DNA of 64,000 nt from an uncultured Pelagibacteraceae bacterium. GTDB lineage: Bacteria; Pseudomonadota; Alphaproteobacteria; Pelagibacterales; Pelagibacteraceae. The position numbers and the translations under genes were made by a program. The notes below the pieces were generated by a model. That model saw nothing but the letters and a program-made list of their open reading frames with translations. It was not told where the DNA came from and made no database searches. Shown here piece by piece: positions 1-9,927 of the stretch. Every line of letters starts with the position of its first letter. Position 1 is the stretch's first letter. The DNA lies in NCBI GenBank assembly GCA_902514945.1, contig CABXSO010000002.1, positions 1 to 64,000 of the forward strand. Direction: 5' to 3'.

Positions 1-600
1 GAGCCCCTAGATATTGAAACAATTGAAAGTAAAATTTCCAAAAAAGTTGATGTAGAAAAGACATTATTAAAACTACAAAGTGAATATTCTGATCGGGGAA
101 TAAATTTAATTTGTATTTCAAAAAAGTGGTCGTTTAGAACTTCCTCTTCCTTATCTGGTTTGATGCAACAAGAAAAAACTTTTGAAAAAAAATTATCCCG
201 TGCAGCAATTGAAACACTTGCAATTATTGTTTATCATCAACCAGTTACAAGATCCGAAATTGAAGAGATAAGAGGTGTTGCATTTGGAACGAATACTCTT
301 GATATTTTAATGGAGTTAAATTGGGTTAAACCAGGCGGTAGAAAGGATGTACCAGGAAAACCAATTCAGTATGTGACTACAGATGATTTTTTGAGTCATT
401 TTAATCTTCAAAAATTATCTGATTTGCCAACTGTGGATGAATTAGGGGCGGCTGGATTAATAGACAATACAAATATCGATAGTGCTATTTTTGGGACAGG
501 CAAATTTTATAAAGAAAAAGAAAACAACAAAAAAGAAGATATTTATTCAAATATAGATGAAATGTTAAGTAGCACATTAGAGTCAGATGATAAAAAATAA
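1..600 (+). CDS. scpB: Segregation and condensation protein B (5' end cut off by window)
   Basis: ScpB is the winged-helix partner of ScpA and SMC in bacterial condensin and acts on the nucleoid in chromosome segregation. The frame is open from the first base of the window, so the N-terminus lies outside; about 199 residues are visible. They show the family's 'EYSDRGINL' stretch, then 'ETLAIIVYHQPVTR' and 'IRGVAFGTNTLDIL' of the second winged helix. The tail of about 40 residues is lysine- and acid-rich. In-frame TTG and ATG codons near base 160 are internal, because the residues upstream of them already match ScpB. It heads the scpB-tatABC-serS order usual in alphaproteobacteria. Confidence 0.95.
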   Translation, partial: EPLDIETIESKISKKVDVEKTLLKLQSEYSDRGINLICISKKWSFRTSSSLSGLMQQEKTFEKKLSRAAIETLAIIVYHQPVTRSEIEEIRGVAFGTNTLDILMELNWVKPGGRKDVPGKPIQYVTTDDFLSHFNLQKLSDLPTVDELGAAGLIDNTNIDSAIFGTGKFYKEKENNKKEDIYSNIDEMLSSTLESDDKK

Positions 601-664
601 GACTTTATATTTAGATTAAAAAAGTCACTTTCAAATTGATAATAAAAGATATATAAGATTTCTT

Positions 665-865
665 ATGAGCATTGGAATTTGGCAAATAGCAATAGTAGTT
701 ATACTTGTTGTTCTTCTTTTTGGTAGAGGCAAAATATCTAGTTTGATGGGTGACGTTGCTAAAGGCATTAAAAGTTTTAAAAAGGGGATGGCATCAGATG
801 TTACTGATGACAATGAACCTAAAAATATTTCCAAAGATAATCAAGATAGCGATAAAAAAGATTAA
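665..865 (+). CDS. tatA: Sec-independent (Tat) translocase subunit TatA
   Basis: TatA oligomerises to form the pore of the twin-arginine translocase, which moves folded proteins across the inner membrane. The 66-residue protein has the standard layout: a short periplasmic N-terminus, one membrane helix (about residues 5-21), a hinge 'FGRGKI', an amphipathic helix (about 24-45) with 'GIKSFKKGM', and an acidic, polar tail. It starts 64 bp after scpB and 5 bp separate it from tatB, so the three tat genes look like one operon. Length is normal for the family. The M48 lipoprotein gene near 15 kb encodes a likely substrate. Confidence 0.95.
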   Translation: MSIGIWQIAIVVILVVLLFGRGKISSLMGDVAKGIKSFKKGMASDVTDDNEPKNISKDNQDSDKKD

Positions 866-870
866 ATCAC

Positions 871-1080
871 ATGCCTACTATTGGTTGGTTTGAGATCTTA
901 ATTGTAGTAGCCATAGCCATAGTTGTTCTTGGTCCAAAAGATTTTCCTATAATGTTAAAAAAAGTCGGATCTTGGATTGGTGCTGGTAAAAAATACATTA
1001 ACAATATTCAAAATGAAGTTTCAAATATTGATATTGAGGATAGTAAGGTAGAAAAAAAAGAAGATAAAAAAGATGAATAA
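871..1080 (+). CDS. tatB: Tat translocase subunit TatB (short form)
   Basis: TatB sits with TatC in the twin-arginine signal receptor complex in the inner membrane. One N-terminal membrane helix (about residues 5-20) is followed by the TatB-like turn 'LGPKDFP', an amphipathic helix and a highly charged end. At 69 residues it is much shorter than most TatB proteins, which have a long cytoplasmic tail. Identity therefore rests on the GPK-type turn and on the position between tatA and tatC. Its last 8 bases overlap the start of tatC, suggesting translational coupling. A second TatA-type paralogue is the only real alternative. Confidence 0.87.
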   Translation: MPTIGWFEILIVVAIAIVVLGPKDFPIMLKKVGSWIGAGKKYINNIQNEVSNIDIEDSKVEKKEDKKDE

Positions 1081-1843
1081 TGAGGAGAAAGAAGGTGGCT
1101 TCACAAGTCACTTAGTAGAATTAAGAAAAAGATTAATACATAGTTTTATTTTTCTTATGATTTTTTTTGTAGGTTGTTACTTTTTTGCAGAACATTTGTA
1201 TGGTTTTCTTGTTGATCCCTTTGCTCAGGCAGTCAAAGATGATGGAAACAATAGAAGATTAATTTTTACAGCACTACAAGAAACATTTTTAACCTATCTA
1301 AAAATTTCATTTTTCACAGCATTTTTTGTAACGTGTCCATTTATATTAATACAAATCTGGAAATTTATTGCGCCAGGCCTTTACAAGCATGAGAAGAACG
1401 CAATATTACCATATCTAATATTAACACCTGTCCTTTTTTTTCTAGGTGGTATGCTGGTTTATTACTTAATAATGCCTTTAGCTATAAAGTTTTTTTTATC
1501 ATTCGAAAGTACGGGACTATCAACAAATTTACCGATCCAATTAGAAGCCAAAGTAAATGAATATCTTTCATTGGTTATGAAGTTGATTTTTGCATTTGGT
1601 ATAAGTTTTCAATTACCTGTTGTTTTAAGTCTATTGGCAAGAATAGGAATTGTTGACTCTGAATTTTTAAAAAAAAGAAGAAAATATGTTGTGGTGATAA
1701 TTTTTGCTGCAGCAGCGTTACTAACACCTCCAGATCCTGTCACCCAAATAGGTCTAGCTATACCATTGTTAATTTTATATGAATTATCTATTTTTTCTGT
1801 AAAATTTATAGAAGATAAAAAATTAAAAGACTCAAATGCATAA
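1073..1843 (+). CDS. tatC: Tat translocase subunit TatC
   Basis: TatC is the six-helix membrane receptor that recognises the twin-arginine signal. The 256-residue product begins with the cytoplasmic 'SHLVELRKRL' motif (about residues 12-21), whose glutamate contacts the RR signal, and carries six hydrophobic segments spread to about residue 245. Other family marks include 'FIAPGLYKHEK' and 'LLTPPDPVTQ' near the last helices. It overlaps tatB by 8 nt and serS by 8 nt. Length and motifs are normal for the family. Confidence 0.97.
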   Translation: MNNEEKEGGFTSHLVELRKRLIHSFIFLMIFFVGCYFFAEHLYGFLVDPFAQAVKDDGNNRRLIFTALQETFLTYLKISFFTAFFVTCPFILIQIWKFIAPGLYKHEKNAILPYLILTPVLFFLGGMLVYYLIMPLAIKFFLSFESTGLSTNLPIQLEAKVNEYLSLVMKLIFAFGISFQLPVVLSLLARIGIVDSEFLKKRRKYVVVIIFAAAALLTPPDPVTQIGLAIPLLILYELSIFSVKFIEDKKLKDSNA

Positions 1844-3095
1844 TTTAAAAGAAATTAGAAAGAATTTTGATTTTTTTAAAAAGTCTCTTGAGGGAAGATT
1901 TGTCAAAATTGATTTTAATCAAATTAAAGATTTGGATATTCAAAATAGAAGTTTTATCCAAGAAAAAGAGAGTTTAGAAAATGAAAAAAAAGAGATATCA
2001 AAATCTAAAGACCAAAAACTATTTGAAAAATCAAAAAAAATTTCAACCGAAATAGAAAAAATTTCTAAACAACAAAAAAAAATAAAAGATGAACTTGACC
2101 AAATATTATCTATTATACCAAATATTCCCCACAAAGATGTTCCACTTGGAAAAGATGAAAATGACAATGTGGAATTAATGAAATCTGGTCAAACACCTAA
2201 TTTTGATTTTAAACCACTATCTCATTACCAATTAGGCGAAAAACTGGGTATGCTTGATTTTGATTTAGCAACAAAAACCACAGGTTCACGTTTTGTATTT
2301 GTCAAAAATAAATTAGCATTATTAGAGAGAGCTATTTCAAACTTTATGTTAGATACTCACATTTCAAAAAATGGTTATGAGGAAATTTCCCCTCCTTTAT
2401 TAGCCTCAGAAAATACAATGTTTGGCACTGGTCAACTCCCCAAATTTGAAAATGATCAATTTGAAGTTAAACTAGAAGAGGGAAGTGACCGAAAATTTTT
2501 AATACCTACAGCAGAAGTAATCTTGACCAACATTGTCAAAGATAAAATTATTAATACAAAAGACCTACCAATGAGATTTGTTGCTTCTACCCCTTGTTTT
2601 AGAAAAGAAGCGGGCAGTTATGGTAAAGATACCAAAGGTATGATCAGACAACATCAATTTTATAAAGTTGAAATGGTCAGTATTGTTGAGCAAGAGAAGT
2701 GTTTAGAAGAATTGGAAAGAATGACAAAGTGTGCAACATCAATTTTAGATCTTTTGGAATTACCTTACAGAAAGATGATTTTATGTAGTGGTGATATGGG
2801 TTTTAGTGCTGAAAAAACTTACGATATTGAAGTTTGGCTTCCTTCTGAGAATAAATACAGAGAAATTTCCTCTTGTTCATCTTGTTCTACGTTTCAAGCA
2901 GTAAGAATGAAAGCGAGATATAAGAGTAAAAAAAATGAAACTCTTTTTGTGGGTACTCTAAATGGTAGTGGCTTAGCAGTTGGAAGAACTTTAATAGCAA
3001 TTTTAGAAAATTATCAAAAAAAAGATGGTTCGGTTACAATTCCAAAAGTTTTAAGACCTTATATGGACAATTTGGAAATAATTTCACTCAAATAA
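1836..3095 (+). CDS. serS: Serine--tRNA ligase
   Basis: Class II aminoacyl-tRNA synthetase that charges tRNA-Ser (and tRNA-Sec where present) with serine in the cytosol. Residues about 30-100 form the antiparallel coiled-coil arm that grips the long variable arm of tRNA-Ser. The catalytic domain shows 'IPTAEV', motif 2 'CFRKEAGSYG' and motif 3 'NGSGLAVGRTL'. The length of 419 residues is typical. The start overlaps the end of tatC by 8 nt, an alphaproteobacterial arrangement (tat-serS). The surE and pcm genes that often follow serS in relatives are not here; yajC follows after 54 bp. Confidence 0.98.
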   Translation: MHNLKEIRKNFDFFKKSLEGRFVKIDFNQIKDLDIQNRSFIQEKESLENEKKEISKSKDQKLFEKSKKISTEIEKISKQQKKIKDELDQILSIIPNIPHKDVPLGKDENDNVELMKSGQTPNFDFKPLSHYQLGEKLGMLDFDLATKTTGSRFVFVKNKLALLERAISNFMLDTHISKNGYEEISPPLLASENTMFGTGQLPKFENDQFEVKLEEGSDRKFLIPTAEVILTNIVKDKIINTKDLPMRFVASTPCFRKEAGSYGKDTKGMIRQHQFYKVEMVSIVEQEKCLEELERMTKCATSILDLLELPYRKMILCSGDMGFSAEKTYDIEVWLPSENKYREISSCSSCSTFQAVRMKARYKSKKNETLFVGTLNGSGLAVGRTLIAILENYQKKDGSVTIPKVLRPYMDNLEIISLK

Positions 3096-3149
3096 AGTTG
3101 TTTTACTCTTTTAGATAGTATAAATAATCAATTTTAATTAAGGAGTTTT

Positions 3150-3437
3150 ATGGATAGTGCAGGAATAGGACAATTTATACCTCTAATTTTAATTTTTGTT
3201 ATTTTTTATTTTTTCTTAATAAGGCCTCAGCAAAAAAAAGTTAAAGAACATAAAGCAATGGTTGAAGGGCTTAAAAAAGGTGACAAAATTGTAACTTCTG
3301 GAGGCATCACAGGAACAATTTCAAGAGTGATAGACAATGACAAGATTGAAGTAGAAATTGCTGATAATGTTACTGTAGAAGTTATCAGGGGCACCGGTGT
3401 GCAGAGTTTGATGAATTCTCAAGAAATAAAGAAATAA
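3150..3437 (+). CDS. yajC: Preprotein translocase accessory subunit YajC
   Basis: Small inner-membrane protein that joins SecD and SecF in the accessory complex of the Sec translocon. One membrane helix (about residues 8-26) ends in the family motif 'FYFFLIRPQQKK'. A compact beta-rich cytoplasmic domain follows, with 'GDKIVTSGGITGTI'. An upstream 'aaggag' just before the ATG gives a clear ribosome-binding site, unusual in this window where most genes lack one. secD starts 16 bp downstream, so yajC-secD-secF form one unit. Confidence 0.97.
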   Translation: MDSAGIGQFIPLILIFVIFYFFLIRPQQKKVKEHKAMVEGLKKGDKIVTSGGITGTISRVIDNDKIEVEIADNVTVEVIRGTGVQSLMNSQEIKK

Positions 3438-3453
3438 TTTTTACAAATATAAA

Positions 3454-5007
3454 GTGCTATATTTCTCTAAATTAAGAATTATTTGTATCACTTTAATATC
3501 TTTATTTTTTATTGTAATTGCATCATCAAATCTTTTAAAATTTGATAACGATTTATTGGACAAAAAAATAAATCTTGGTTTAGATCTGCAAGGCGGTTCA
3601 TATCTATTATTAGAAATTGATAATGATCCAGTAATTGAACAAAAACTTCAAAATTTAACAGTTACTATCAGAAATTATTTTAAAGACAAAGATATTAAAG
3701 TCACAAATTTTAAGCTTATCGAACAAACATTATTATTTTCCACTGATAAAAATTTTCAACAAGTTGTTTTAAATGAATTTCAAGCAGAAGATAGTAAGAT
3801 TAATCCTTATTATCAAAGGTTTAAATCACATCAACTAGATATAGAACAAGAAGAAAATTTTTTTAAAGTTTCTTATTCTAAGCAAGGTATTATTAATCTT
3901 AAAACATCTTCACAAGATCAAGCTTTAGAGATAGTTAGAAGAAGAATTGATGAAATTGGAACTAACGAGCCAAATATTCTTAAAAGAGGTAATGATAGAA
4001 TTTTAGTTGAATTACCTGGATTGGATGATCCAATGAGAATTAAATCATTATTAGGAAAAACAGCAAATTTAACTTTTAGATTTGTAACAAATAGTAACGA
4101 AGATTCTTTTGGTGCAGATAAATTGCAGTTTGAAGACGGCTCAGAAGAAGCAATTGTAAGTAAAAGAATTATCCTTAGTGGAGATAATCTTTTAGATGCT
4201 CAGCCAAGAATGAATAGTGAAACCAATGAGACTGTTGTAACTTTTTCACTTGATAGAGTAGGTGCTAAAAGATTTGGTAAAGCAACATCAAATGGTATTG
4301 GTAAAAGACTAGCTATAGTATTAGACGGAAATATTATTAGTGCACCAGTCATAAGAGATAAAATTGCTACTGGATCTGGTCAAATAAGTGGTGGATTTAC
4401 GTTTCAATCAGCGACTGATCTAGCATTACTTTTAAGATCTGGGGCATTACCGGCCCCTTTAAACATCATTGAGGAAAGAACCGTTGGTCCTGATTTAGGT
4501 CAAGACTCAATTAAGGCAGGTATAATTGCTTTAATTATTGGATTTATTTTAGTAATTCTTTTCATTTTTGTTAAATATAAAATTTTTGGTGCAATTACCA
4601 ATATAACTTTAGTTATAAATTTATTCATACTTATTGGTATTTTAACTTTATTTGAAGCAACATTAACATTACCTGGTATAGCTGGAATTATCTTAACTGT
4701 AGGTATGGCTGTTGATGCAAATGTATTAATTTTTGAGAGAATTAGGGAAGAACTAAAAGATGAAAAAAATAATCTAATTGCCTTTGATAGCGGCTACGTG
4801 AAATCAAGAACTGCAATTTTAGATGCAAATATAACAACTTTATTAGCTGCAATTATTTTATTTTTTATGGGATCTGGTCCAATCAAAGGTTTCTCATTAA
4901 CGTTAGGGATTGGAATATTTACAACACTATTTTCAGTTTATTTCATAGCAAGGTTATTGACTGTCTTATATGTATCTAAAAATAAAGAAAAAGAAGGACT
5001 AATTTAA
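3454..5007 (+). CDS. secD: Protein translocase subunit SecD
   Basis: SecD uses the proton gradient, with SecF, to help complete export through SecYEG. The 517-residue protein has an N-terminal membrane helix, a large periplasmic region beginning with 'LGLDLQGGSYLLLEID' (the D1 motif) and containing 'VVRRRIDEIGTNEP'-like P1 sequence (here 'EIVRRRIDEIGTNEP'). Five further membrane helices follow from about residue 350, with 'GMAVDANVLIFERIREE' in the fourth conserved motif. The start is a GTG; no ATG in frame nearby would keep the first helix. secF follows with no gap. Confidence 0.97.
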   Translation: MLYFSKLRIICITLISLFFIVIASSNLLKFDNDLLDKKINLGLDLQGGSYLLLEIDNDPVIEQKLQNLTVTIRNYFKDKDIKVTNFKLIEQTLLFSTDKNFQQVVLNEFQAEDSKINPYYQRFKSHQLDIEQEENFFKVSYSKQGIINLKTSSQDQALEIVRRRIDEIGTNEPNILKRGNDRILVELPGLDDPMRIKSLLGKTANLTFRFVTNSNEDSFGADKLQFEDGSEEAIVSKRIILSGDNLLDAQPRMNSETNETVVTFSLDRVGAKRFGKATSNGIGKRLAIVLDGNIISAPVIRDKIATGSGQISGGFTFQSATDLALLLRSGALPAPLNIIEERTVGPDLGQDSIKAGIIALIIGFILVILFIFVKYKIFGAITNITLVINLFILIGILTLFEATLTLPGIAGIILTVGMAVDANVLIFERIREELKDEKNNLIAFDSGYVKSRTAILDANITTLLAAIILFFMGSGPIKGFSLTLGIGIFTTLFSVYFIARLLTVLYVSKNKEKEGLI

Positions 5008-5895
5008 ATGATAGCTTTTAATAAACACTATAACAAATTTAATATTGTTTCATTGTTACTAGTGATTGTCTCCTTACTTTTATTAACATTTAAAGGTCTT
5101 AATTTTGGGATAGATTTCAAGGGAGGAACTCTTATCGAATTGAGGAGCTCAGACTCAAAAATAAATGTCTCTTCATTAAGAGATAATTTAAATCAGATGA
5201 ATTTAGGTGATGTCTCAGTAAAAAATTTTGGTAATGAAAAAGACTTTTTAATTAAATTTGAAAATAGCGATGATAAGAATGTTATTGAGAAAATCAAAAA
5301 AAGTTTAGACGGATCATTTGGTAATGTTTTTAACTTTAGGCGAGTTGAAAATGTTGGTCCGAAAGTAAGTGCCGAATTATTAAAATCTGGTGTAATAGCT
5401 ATATCAGTTGCTTTAGCTTTAATGCTTATTTATATTTGGATAAGATTTGAATGGCAGTTTAGTTTGGGTGCGATAATGGCTTTGTTTCACGATGTTATAG
5501 TCACTCTAGGCATCTTTTCTTTGATGAGTCTTGAAATAAATTTGTCAATTATAGCAGCAGTGTTGACGATAGTCGGATATTCTATGAATGATACGGTTGT
5601 TATATTTGATAGAGTAAGAGAAAATTTAAGAAAATACTCGGATATCAAAATTTTTGAATTAACAAATATTTCAATCAATGAAACTTTATCTAGAACTTTA
5701 ATAACTTCTATAACTACTTTATTAGCTTTGCTATCAATATTCTTTTTTGGAGGTGAAGTTTTAAAGGGGTTTTCATTAGCAATGATTTTTGGTGTTATAT
5801 TTGGAACTTATTCATCAATTTATATTGCCAATACAGTACTTGTAAGACTTAACGTTTCACAAAAAACAGTTCTTAAAGACGATAGTAAAATTTAA
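5008..5895 (+). CDS. secF: Protein translocase subunit SecF
   Basis: Partner of SecD in the Sec accessory complex. The 295-residue protein has one N-terminal helix, a short periplasmic domain starting 'FGIDFKGGTLIEL', and five C-terminal helices holding 'YSMNDTVVIFDRVREN'. The ATG lies directly behind the secD stop codon. The stop codon overlaps that of the convergent gene on the other strand by 4 nt, and a small perfect inverted repeat spans both stops. Confidence 0.97.
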   Translation: MIAFNKHYNKFNIVSLLLVIVSLLLLTFKGLNFGIDFKGGTLIELRSSDSKINVSSLRDNLNQMNLGDVSVKNFGNEKDFLIKFENSDDKNVIEKIKKSLDGSFGNVFNFRRVENVGPKVSAELLKSGVIAISVALALMLIYIWIRFEWQFSLGAIMALFHDVIVTLGIFSLMSLEINLSIIAAVLTIVGYSMNDTVVIFDRVRENLRKYSDIKIFELTNISINETLSRTLITSITTLLALLSIFFFGGEVLKGFSLAMIFGVIFGTYSSIYIANTVLVRLNVSQKTVLKDDSKI

Positions 5896-5905
5896 TATAA
5901 ATTTT
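5887..5905. terminator. Inverted repeat over the two convergent stop codons (secF / PuuD-like)
   Basis: An 8-bp perfect inverted repeat, aaaattta and taaatttt, with a 3-nt loop spans the end of secF and the end of the opposing gene. In RNA from either strand it would fold to a weak A/U hairpin with a U-rich 3' arm. It could serve as a bidirectional terminator. AT content is so high that chance is possible. Confidence 0.4.
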
Positions 5906-6494
5906 GTGCAGCTACCATAGTTAGTAGCATTGGTAATGATAAAAGTGTATTTGTCCTTGAAAACAACATTGCAGTTTTTGCAGATTTAGCTTTTAATTCA
6001 GGTTCGCATTCTACAATTCCAAGTGCTCTTTTTTGGTTTGGCCAAATTACAAACCAAACATTAAAGGCCATAATAATACCCAACCACATTCCAATTCCAA
6101 TTGCAGTATGCTTTGGTACACCTGAACCTAAACTTAAAGTCATAGCATCATGCAGGTATCCATTTAATCCAGCTACTATTAACCCAGATAAAATTGTAAA
6201 AGCTGCTGCCCATCTAAAATAAAAAAGTGCTGCAGGGGCAATTACTTTTCCGATAGCAGGTTTTTGCTCATCTGGAATTTTCCCCATGTTCGGTATTTGA
6301 ACAAAATTAAAATACCAAAGTAGCCCGATCCACATTATACCAACTATCACGTGAACATATCTTGCTAAACCACTCCAAAAAATTCTGTCAAAACTGAAAC
6401 CATCATTTTGATAAAATAAACCAATAAATAAAATGATAGCAATTGCGAGTGAAGCATGAACTGTTTTGGATAATGATGACAACATATTAATCAT
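5892..6494 (-). CDS. PuuD/urate-oxidase-N-like membrane protein, no cytochrome domain
   Basis: A 200-residue inner-membrane protein with about five to six hydrophobic segments. Sequence such as 'RYVHVIVGIMWIGLLWYFNFVQ' type text (seen as 'YVHVIVGIMWIGLLWYFN') and the 'VWFVIWPNQKRALGI' turn resemble the membrane part of the urate hydroxylase PuuD family. Full PuuD proteins are about twice as long and end in a cytochrome c domain, which is missing here. Whether this short form oxidises urate is therefore doubtful. It lies 25 bp downstream of uvrA and is probably co-transcribed with it. I am fairly sure of the membrane family and unsure of the function. Confidence 0.6.
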   Translation of the reverse strand: MINMLSSLSKTVHASLAIAIILFIGLFYQNDGFSFDRIFWSGLARYVHVIVGIMWIGLLWYFNFVQIPNMGKIPDEQKPAIGKVIAPAALFYFRWAAAFTILSGLIVAGLNGYLHDAMTLSLGSGVPKHTAIGIGMWLGIIMAFNVWFVIWPNQKRALGIVECEPELKAKSAKTAMLFSRTNTLLSLPMLLTMVAAQNLY

Positions 6495-6519
6495 ATATAT
6501 ACTTATATACTATTTTTAA

Positions 6520-9375
6520 TTAATTCAAAAGTGGTTTCAAAAATTTACCTGTATAACTTTCGTTAATTTTACAAATTTCCTCTGGCTTTCCTTCTGCAAT
6601 TATCTTACCACCTTTTACACCTCCCTCTGGTCCCATATCGACAATATAATCTGCAGTTTTAATCACATCTAAATTATGTTCAATCACTACTACAGTGTTT
6701 CCTAATGCGACAAAAGTGTGAAGTATCTCTAATAGTTTTTTAATATCATGTTGATGTAATCCTGTTGTAGGTTCATCTAAAATATACATGGTTCTTCCTG
6801 TTGATCTTTTGGATAATTCTTTAGCTAATTTGATTCTTTGAGCTTCACCACCAGATAAAGTTGTAGCTTGTTGACCAATTTTTATATACCCCAAACCAAC
6901 CTTCTTAAGAGTAAGTAATTTTGTTTTGATATTAGATATATTTTCAAAGTATTCACATCCTTCATCAACGGTCATATTCAAGACATCAGCGATACTTTTA
7001 TCTTTAAACTTGATTTCTAAAGTTTCTCTATTATATCGAGTGCCCTTACATTCATCGCATTGAATATATACATCAGGCAGAAAATGCATTTCATAAGTAA
7101 TTACACCATCTCCTTCACAAGCTTCACATCTACCACCCTTTACATTAAATGAAAATCTCCCAGGCTTATAACCTCTAGATTTTGACTCAGGTAATCCAGT
7201 AAACCAATCTCTGATTGGTCCAAAAGCACCAGTGTACGTTGCTGGATTTGATCTTGGTGTTCTACCGATTGGTGATTGATCGATATCAATTATCTTGTCA
7301 ATCAATTCAGTTCCTTTAAATCCTTTAAATGGTTTTGGTATTTTTCTCGATTTATTATTATTTAATGTAAGATTTAAGGCATTGTATAAAGTTTGAAGCA
7401 CTAGTGTAGACTTACCACTACCAGACACGCCTGTTACACATGTCAAACTTCCTAAAGGAATTTTAAGGTTTACATTATTAAGATTATTACCTGTTGCGCC
7501 TGTAATTTCTAAAAATCTTCCATTCTTAGCCAATCTTCTCTTTGTAGGCACATTTATCTTAAATTTGTTAGATAAGTATTTTCCAGTAATACTATTTTGA
7601 TTTTGACTTATTTCTTTAATTGATCCTTGGGCAACTATTTCACCACCTCTATTTCCAGCTTCTGGCCCAAGATCAATTATATGATCTGCATTTTCCATCG
7701 TTTCAGTGTCGTGTTCAACTACAACGACTGTATTACCTAAATCTCTCAATCTTTTAAGAGCATTAATTAATTTAACATTATCTTTTTGATGAAGTCCAAT
7801 TGATGGTTCATCTAATACATATAAAACACCTGTTAATCCCGAGCCAATTTGTGATGCTAATCTTATTCTTTGTGCTTCTCCACCAGACAACGTTCCAGAT
7901 TCTCTTGATAAAGTTAAGTAATCAAGACCTACATTTAATAAAAAATTTAATCTTTCATTAATTTCTTTTAAAATATGTTCGGCAATTTTTACTTGTCTCT
8001 TATCTAAATTATTTTTTAGATTATCAAACCATACTGCAGCATCTGATATCGATTTTTCAGTCACTTCACTAATATGAAGATCATCTATCTTAACACATAA
8101 TGCTTCATCTTTTAATCTATGACCATTACATCTTTCACATTTAGTATCTGATTGATATTGAGCAATTTCCTCTCTTTTCCAATCACTGTCGGTCTCAAGA
8201 TATCTTCTTTCCAGATTATTTATTACTCCTTCAAAAGTTTTTTTATGTGAATATTTCTCATATCCATCATCATACGTAAATTTAATTTCCTCATCGTCAG
8301 ATCCATAAAGAATTATATCCTTTATCTTTTTTGATAATTTTGACCATTTTTCTTCTAAGGAAAATTCATAATGTTTAGCTAGAGAACTTAGTGTTTGAGC
8401 ATAATATAAAGTTGTTGTTTTTGCCCACGGTTCGATAGCACCATCAATTATACTTTTTTTCTCATTTGGTATAACCAAATTTGGATCAACATTTAGTTTT
8501 ATTCCGATACCCTCACATTCTTCACAGGCACCAAATGGACTATTGAAAGAAAATAATCTTGGCTCAATTTCTTCAATTGTAAATCCACTTTCGGGGCATG
8601 CAAATTTTGTTGAAAAAACTAATTTTTCTATTTTTCTAAATTTTTTTGGGAGAGTTTCATCTTCATATTCAACAAATATAAGACCATTTGCTAACTGTAT
8701 TGAAGTTTCTATAGCCTCTGCTAATCGATTTCCCAAGGTTGAGTTTAGAACTATTCTATCAACAAGTATTGATATGTCATGTTTAATTTTCTTATTGAGT
8801 TCAGGAACTTTTTCTATGTCGTATAAAACATCGTCAATTTTAATTTTTCTAAAACCTCTTTTTTTATAATTTAAAATTTCTTTTCTATATTCACCTTTCC
8901 TTCCTCTTACCACTGGAGCATAAAGATAAATCGTTGATTTTTTTGGTAATTTTTTAATTTTATCTACTATTTGAGTGACTGTTTGAGACTCTATGGGTTT
9001 TCCAGTGAAAGGTGAGTACGGAATGCCTGCTCTAGCATACAAAACTCTCATGTAATCATAAATTTCAGTAACTGTTGCTACAGTAGACCTTGGATTTTTA
9101 GATGTATTCTTTTGTTCGATTGATATTGCAGGACTTAAACCCTCAATTAAATCAACGTTTGGCTTTTTCATCTTATCTAGAAACTGCCTTGCGTATGCTG
9201 ATAAGCTTTCAACATACCTTCTTTGACCTTCAGCATAAATTGTATCAAATGCTAGTGAAGATTTTCCCGAACCGGATAGGCCCGTTATTACAACAAATTT
9301 ATCTTTAGGAATTTCTAAAGATAAATTTTTTAAATTATGTTCTTTTGCACCCTTTATAACTATCTTTTTAATCAT
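6520..9375 (-). CDS. uvrA: Excinuclease ABC subunit A
   Basis: UvrA is the DNA-damage sensor of nucleotide excision repair and loads UvrB at lesions. The 951-residue protein has the double-ABC layout: first Walker A '[13 protein letters not shown]' (about residue 31), signature '[12 protein letters not shown]', second Walker A '[13 protein letters not shown]', and second signature '[12 protein letters not shown]'. The C-terminal zinc module keeps paired cysteines ('CEACEG', 'CDECKG'). In the first zinc module one of the two N-terminal cysteines is serine ('CPESGF'), which I believe is common in alphaproteobacterial UvrA. Divergent from ssb across 91 bp, an arrangement widespread in Proteobacteria. 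Confidence 0.98.
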   Translation of the reverse strand: MIKKIVIKGAKEHNLKNLSLEIPKDKFVVITGLSGSGKSSLAFDTIYAEGQRRYVESLSAYARQFLDKMKKPNVDLIEGLSPAISIEQKNTSKNPRSTVATVTEIYDYMRVLYARAGIPYSPFTGKPIESQTVTQIVDKIKKLPKKSTIYLYAPVVRGRKGEYRKEILNYKKRGFRKIKIDDVLYDIEKVPELNKKIKHDISILVDRIVLNSTLGNRLAEAIETSIQLANGLIFVEYEDETLPKKFRKIEKLVFSTKFACPESGFTIEEIEPRLFSFNSPFGACEECEGIGIKLNVDPNLVIPNEKKSIIDGAIEPWAKTTTLYYAQTLSSLAKHYEFSLEEKWSKLSKKIKDIILYGSDDEEIKFTYDDGYEKYSHKKTFEGVINNLERRYLETDSDWKREEIAQYQSDTKCERCNGHRLKDEALCVKIDDLHISEVTEKSISDAAVWFDNLKNNLDKRQVKIAEHILKEINERLNFLLNVGLDYLTLSRESGTLSGGEAQRIRLASQIGSGLTGVLYVLDEPSIGLHQKDNVKLINALKRLRDLGNTVVVVEHDTETMENADHIIDLGPEAGNRGGEIVAQGSIKEISQNQNSITGKYLSNKFKINVPTKRRLAKNGRFLEITGATGNNLNNVNLKIPLGSLTCVTGVSGSGKSTLVLQTLYNALNLTLNNNKSRKIPKPFKGFKGTELIDKIIDIDQSPIGRTPRSNPATYTGAFGPIRDWFTGLPESKSRGYKPGRFSFNVKGGRCEACEGDGVITYEMHFLPDVYIQCDECKGTRYNRETLEIKFKDKSIADVLNMTVDEGCEYFENISNIKTKLLTLKKVGLGYIKIGQQATTLSGGEAQRIKLAKELSKRSTGRTMYILDEPTTGLHQHDIKKLLEILHTFVALGNTVVVIEHNLDVIKTADYIVDMGPEGGVKGGKIIAEGKPEEICKINESYTGKFLKPLLN

Positions 9376-9466
9376 ATTTTTTGTTGCTTTGACTTAATAA
9401 AATTAATATTCAGAGTAAAATTGTGATATAGTTTAAATAACTTAATTTAACAATTAATAAAATATT

Positions 9467-9922
9467 ATGGCTGGGAGTTTAAATAAAGTACTTTTAATTG
9501 GTCGTTTGGGCGCAGATCCAGAAGTTAAACAAATGGTAAATGGTAAAAGTGTTGCTAGGTTAAGCCTTGCTACAAGTCAATCTTGGAAAGATAAGAATAC
9601 GGGTGAAAAAAAAGAGAAAACAGAGTGGCACCGTATAGTTGTATTTAACGAAGGTTTAGTAAATGTAGTTCAACAATATTTAAAAAAAGGAGCACAAATT
9701 TATGTAGAAGGACAATTAACTACAAGAAAGTGGAAAGATGAACAATCTGGACAAGATAAATATTCTACTGAAATTGTAATCCAAGGTTACAATTCCTCGT
9801 TAACTATGCTAGGTGGTGGTAATTCTGGTGGAGGAATTGCAAACGATAATTCACAAATATCAAATAATACTGAAGATTTATCTCAAGTACAAAATGATAT
9901 GGATGATGATATTCCATTTTAA
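9467..9922 (+). CDS. ssb: Single-stranded DNA-binding protein
   Basis: SSB coats single-stranded DNA during replication, recombination and repair. The OB-fold covers about residues 1-110 ('[15 protein letters not shown]', 'EWHRIVVF', '[11 protein letters not shown]'). A flexible Gly/Asn-rich linker follows, ending in the acidic tip 'DDDIPF' that recruits partner proteins. Length (151) is normal. It is divergent from uvrA and lies 5 bp before gyrA. Confidence 0.98.
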   Translation: MAGSLNKVLLIGRLGADPEVKQMVNGKSVARLSLATSQSWKDKNTGEKKEKTEWHRIVVFNEGLVNVVQQYLKKGAQIYVEGQLTTRKWKDEQSGQDKYSTEIVIQGYNSSLTMLGGGNSGGGIANDNSQISNNTEDLSQVQNDMDDDIPF

Positions 9923-9927
9923 TTCTT

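Noticed and set aside
8543-8869. Open frames opposite uvrA and in other long genes
   Set aside because: They are shadows of strongly conserved genes on the other strand with no family features.
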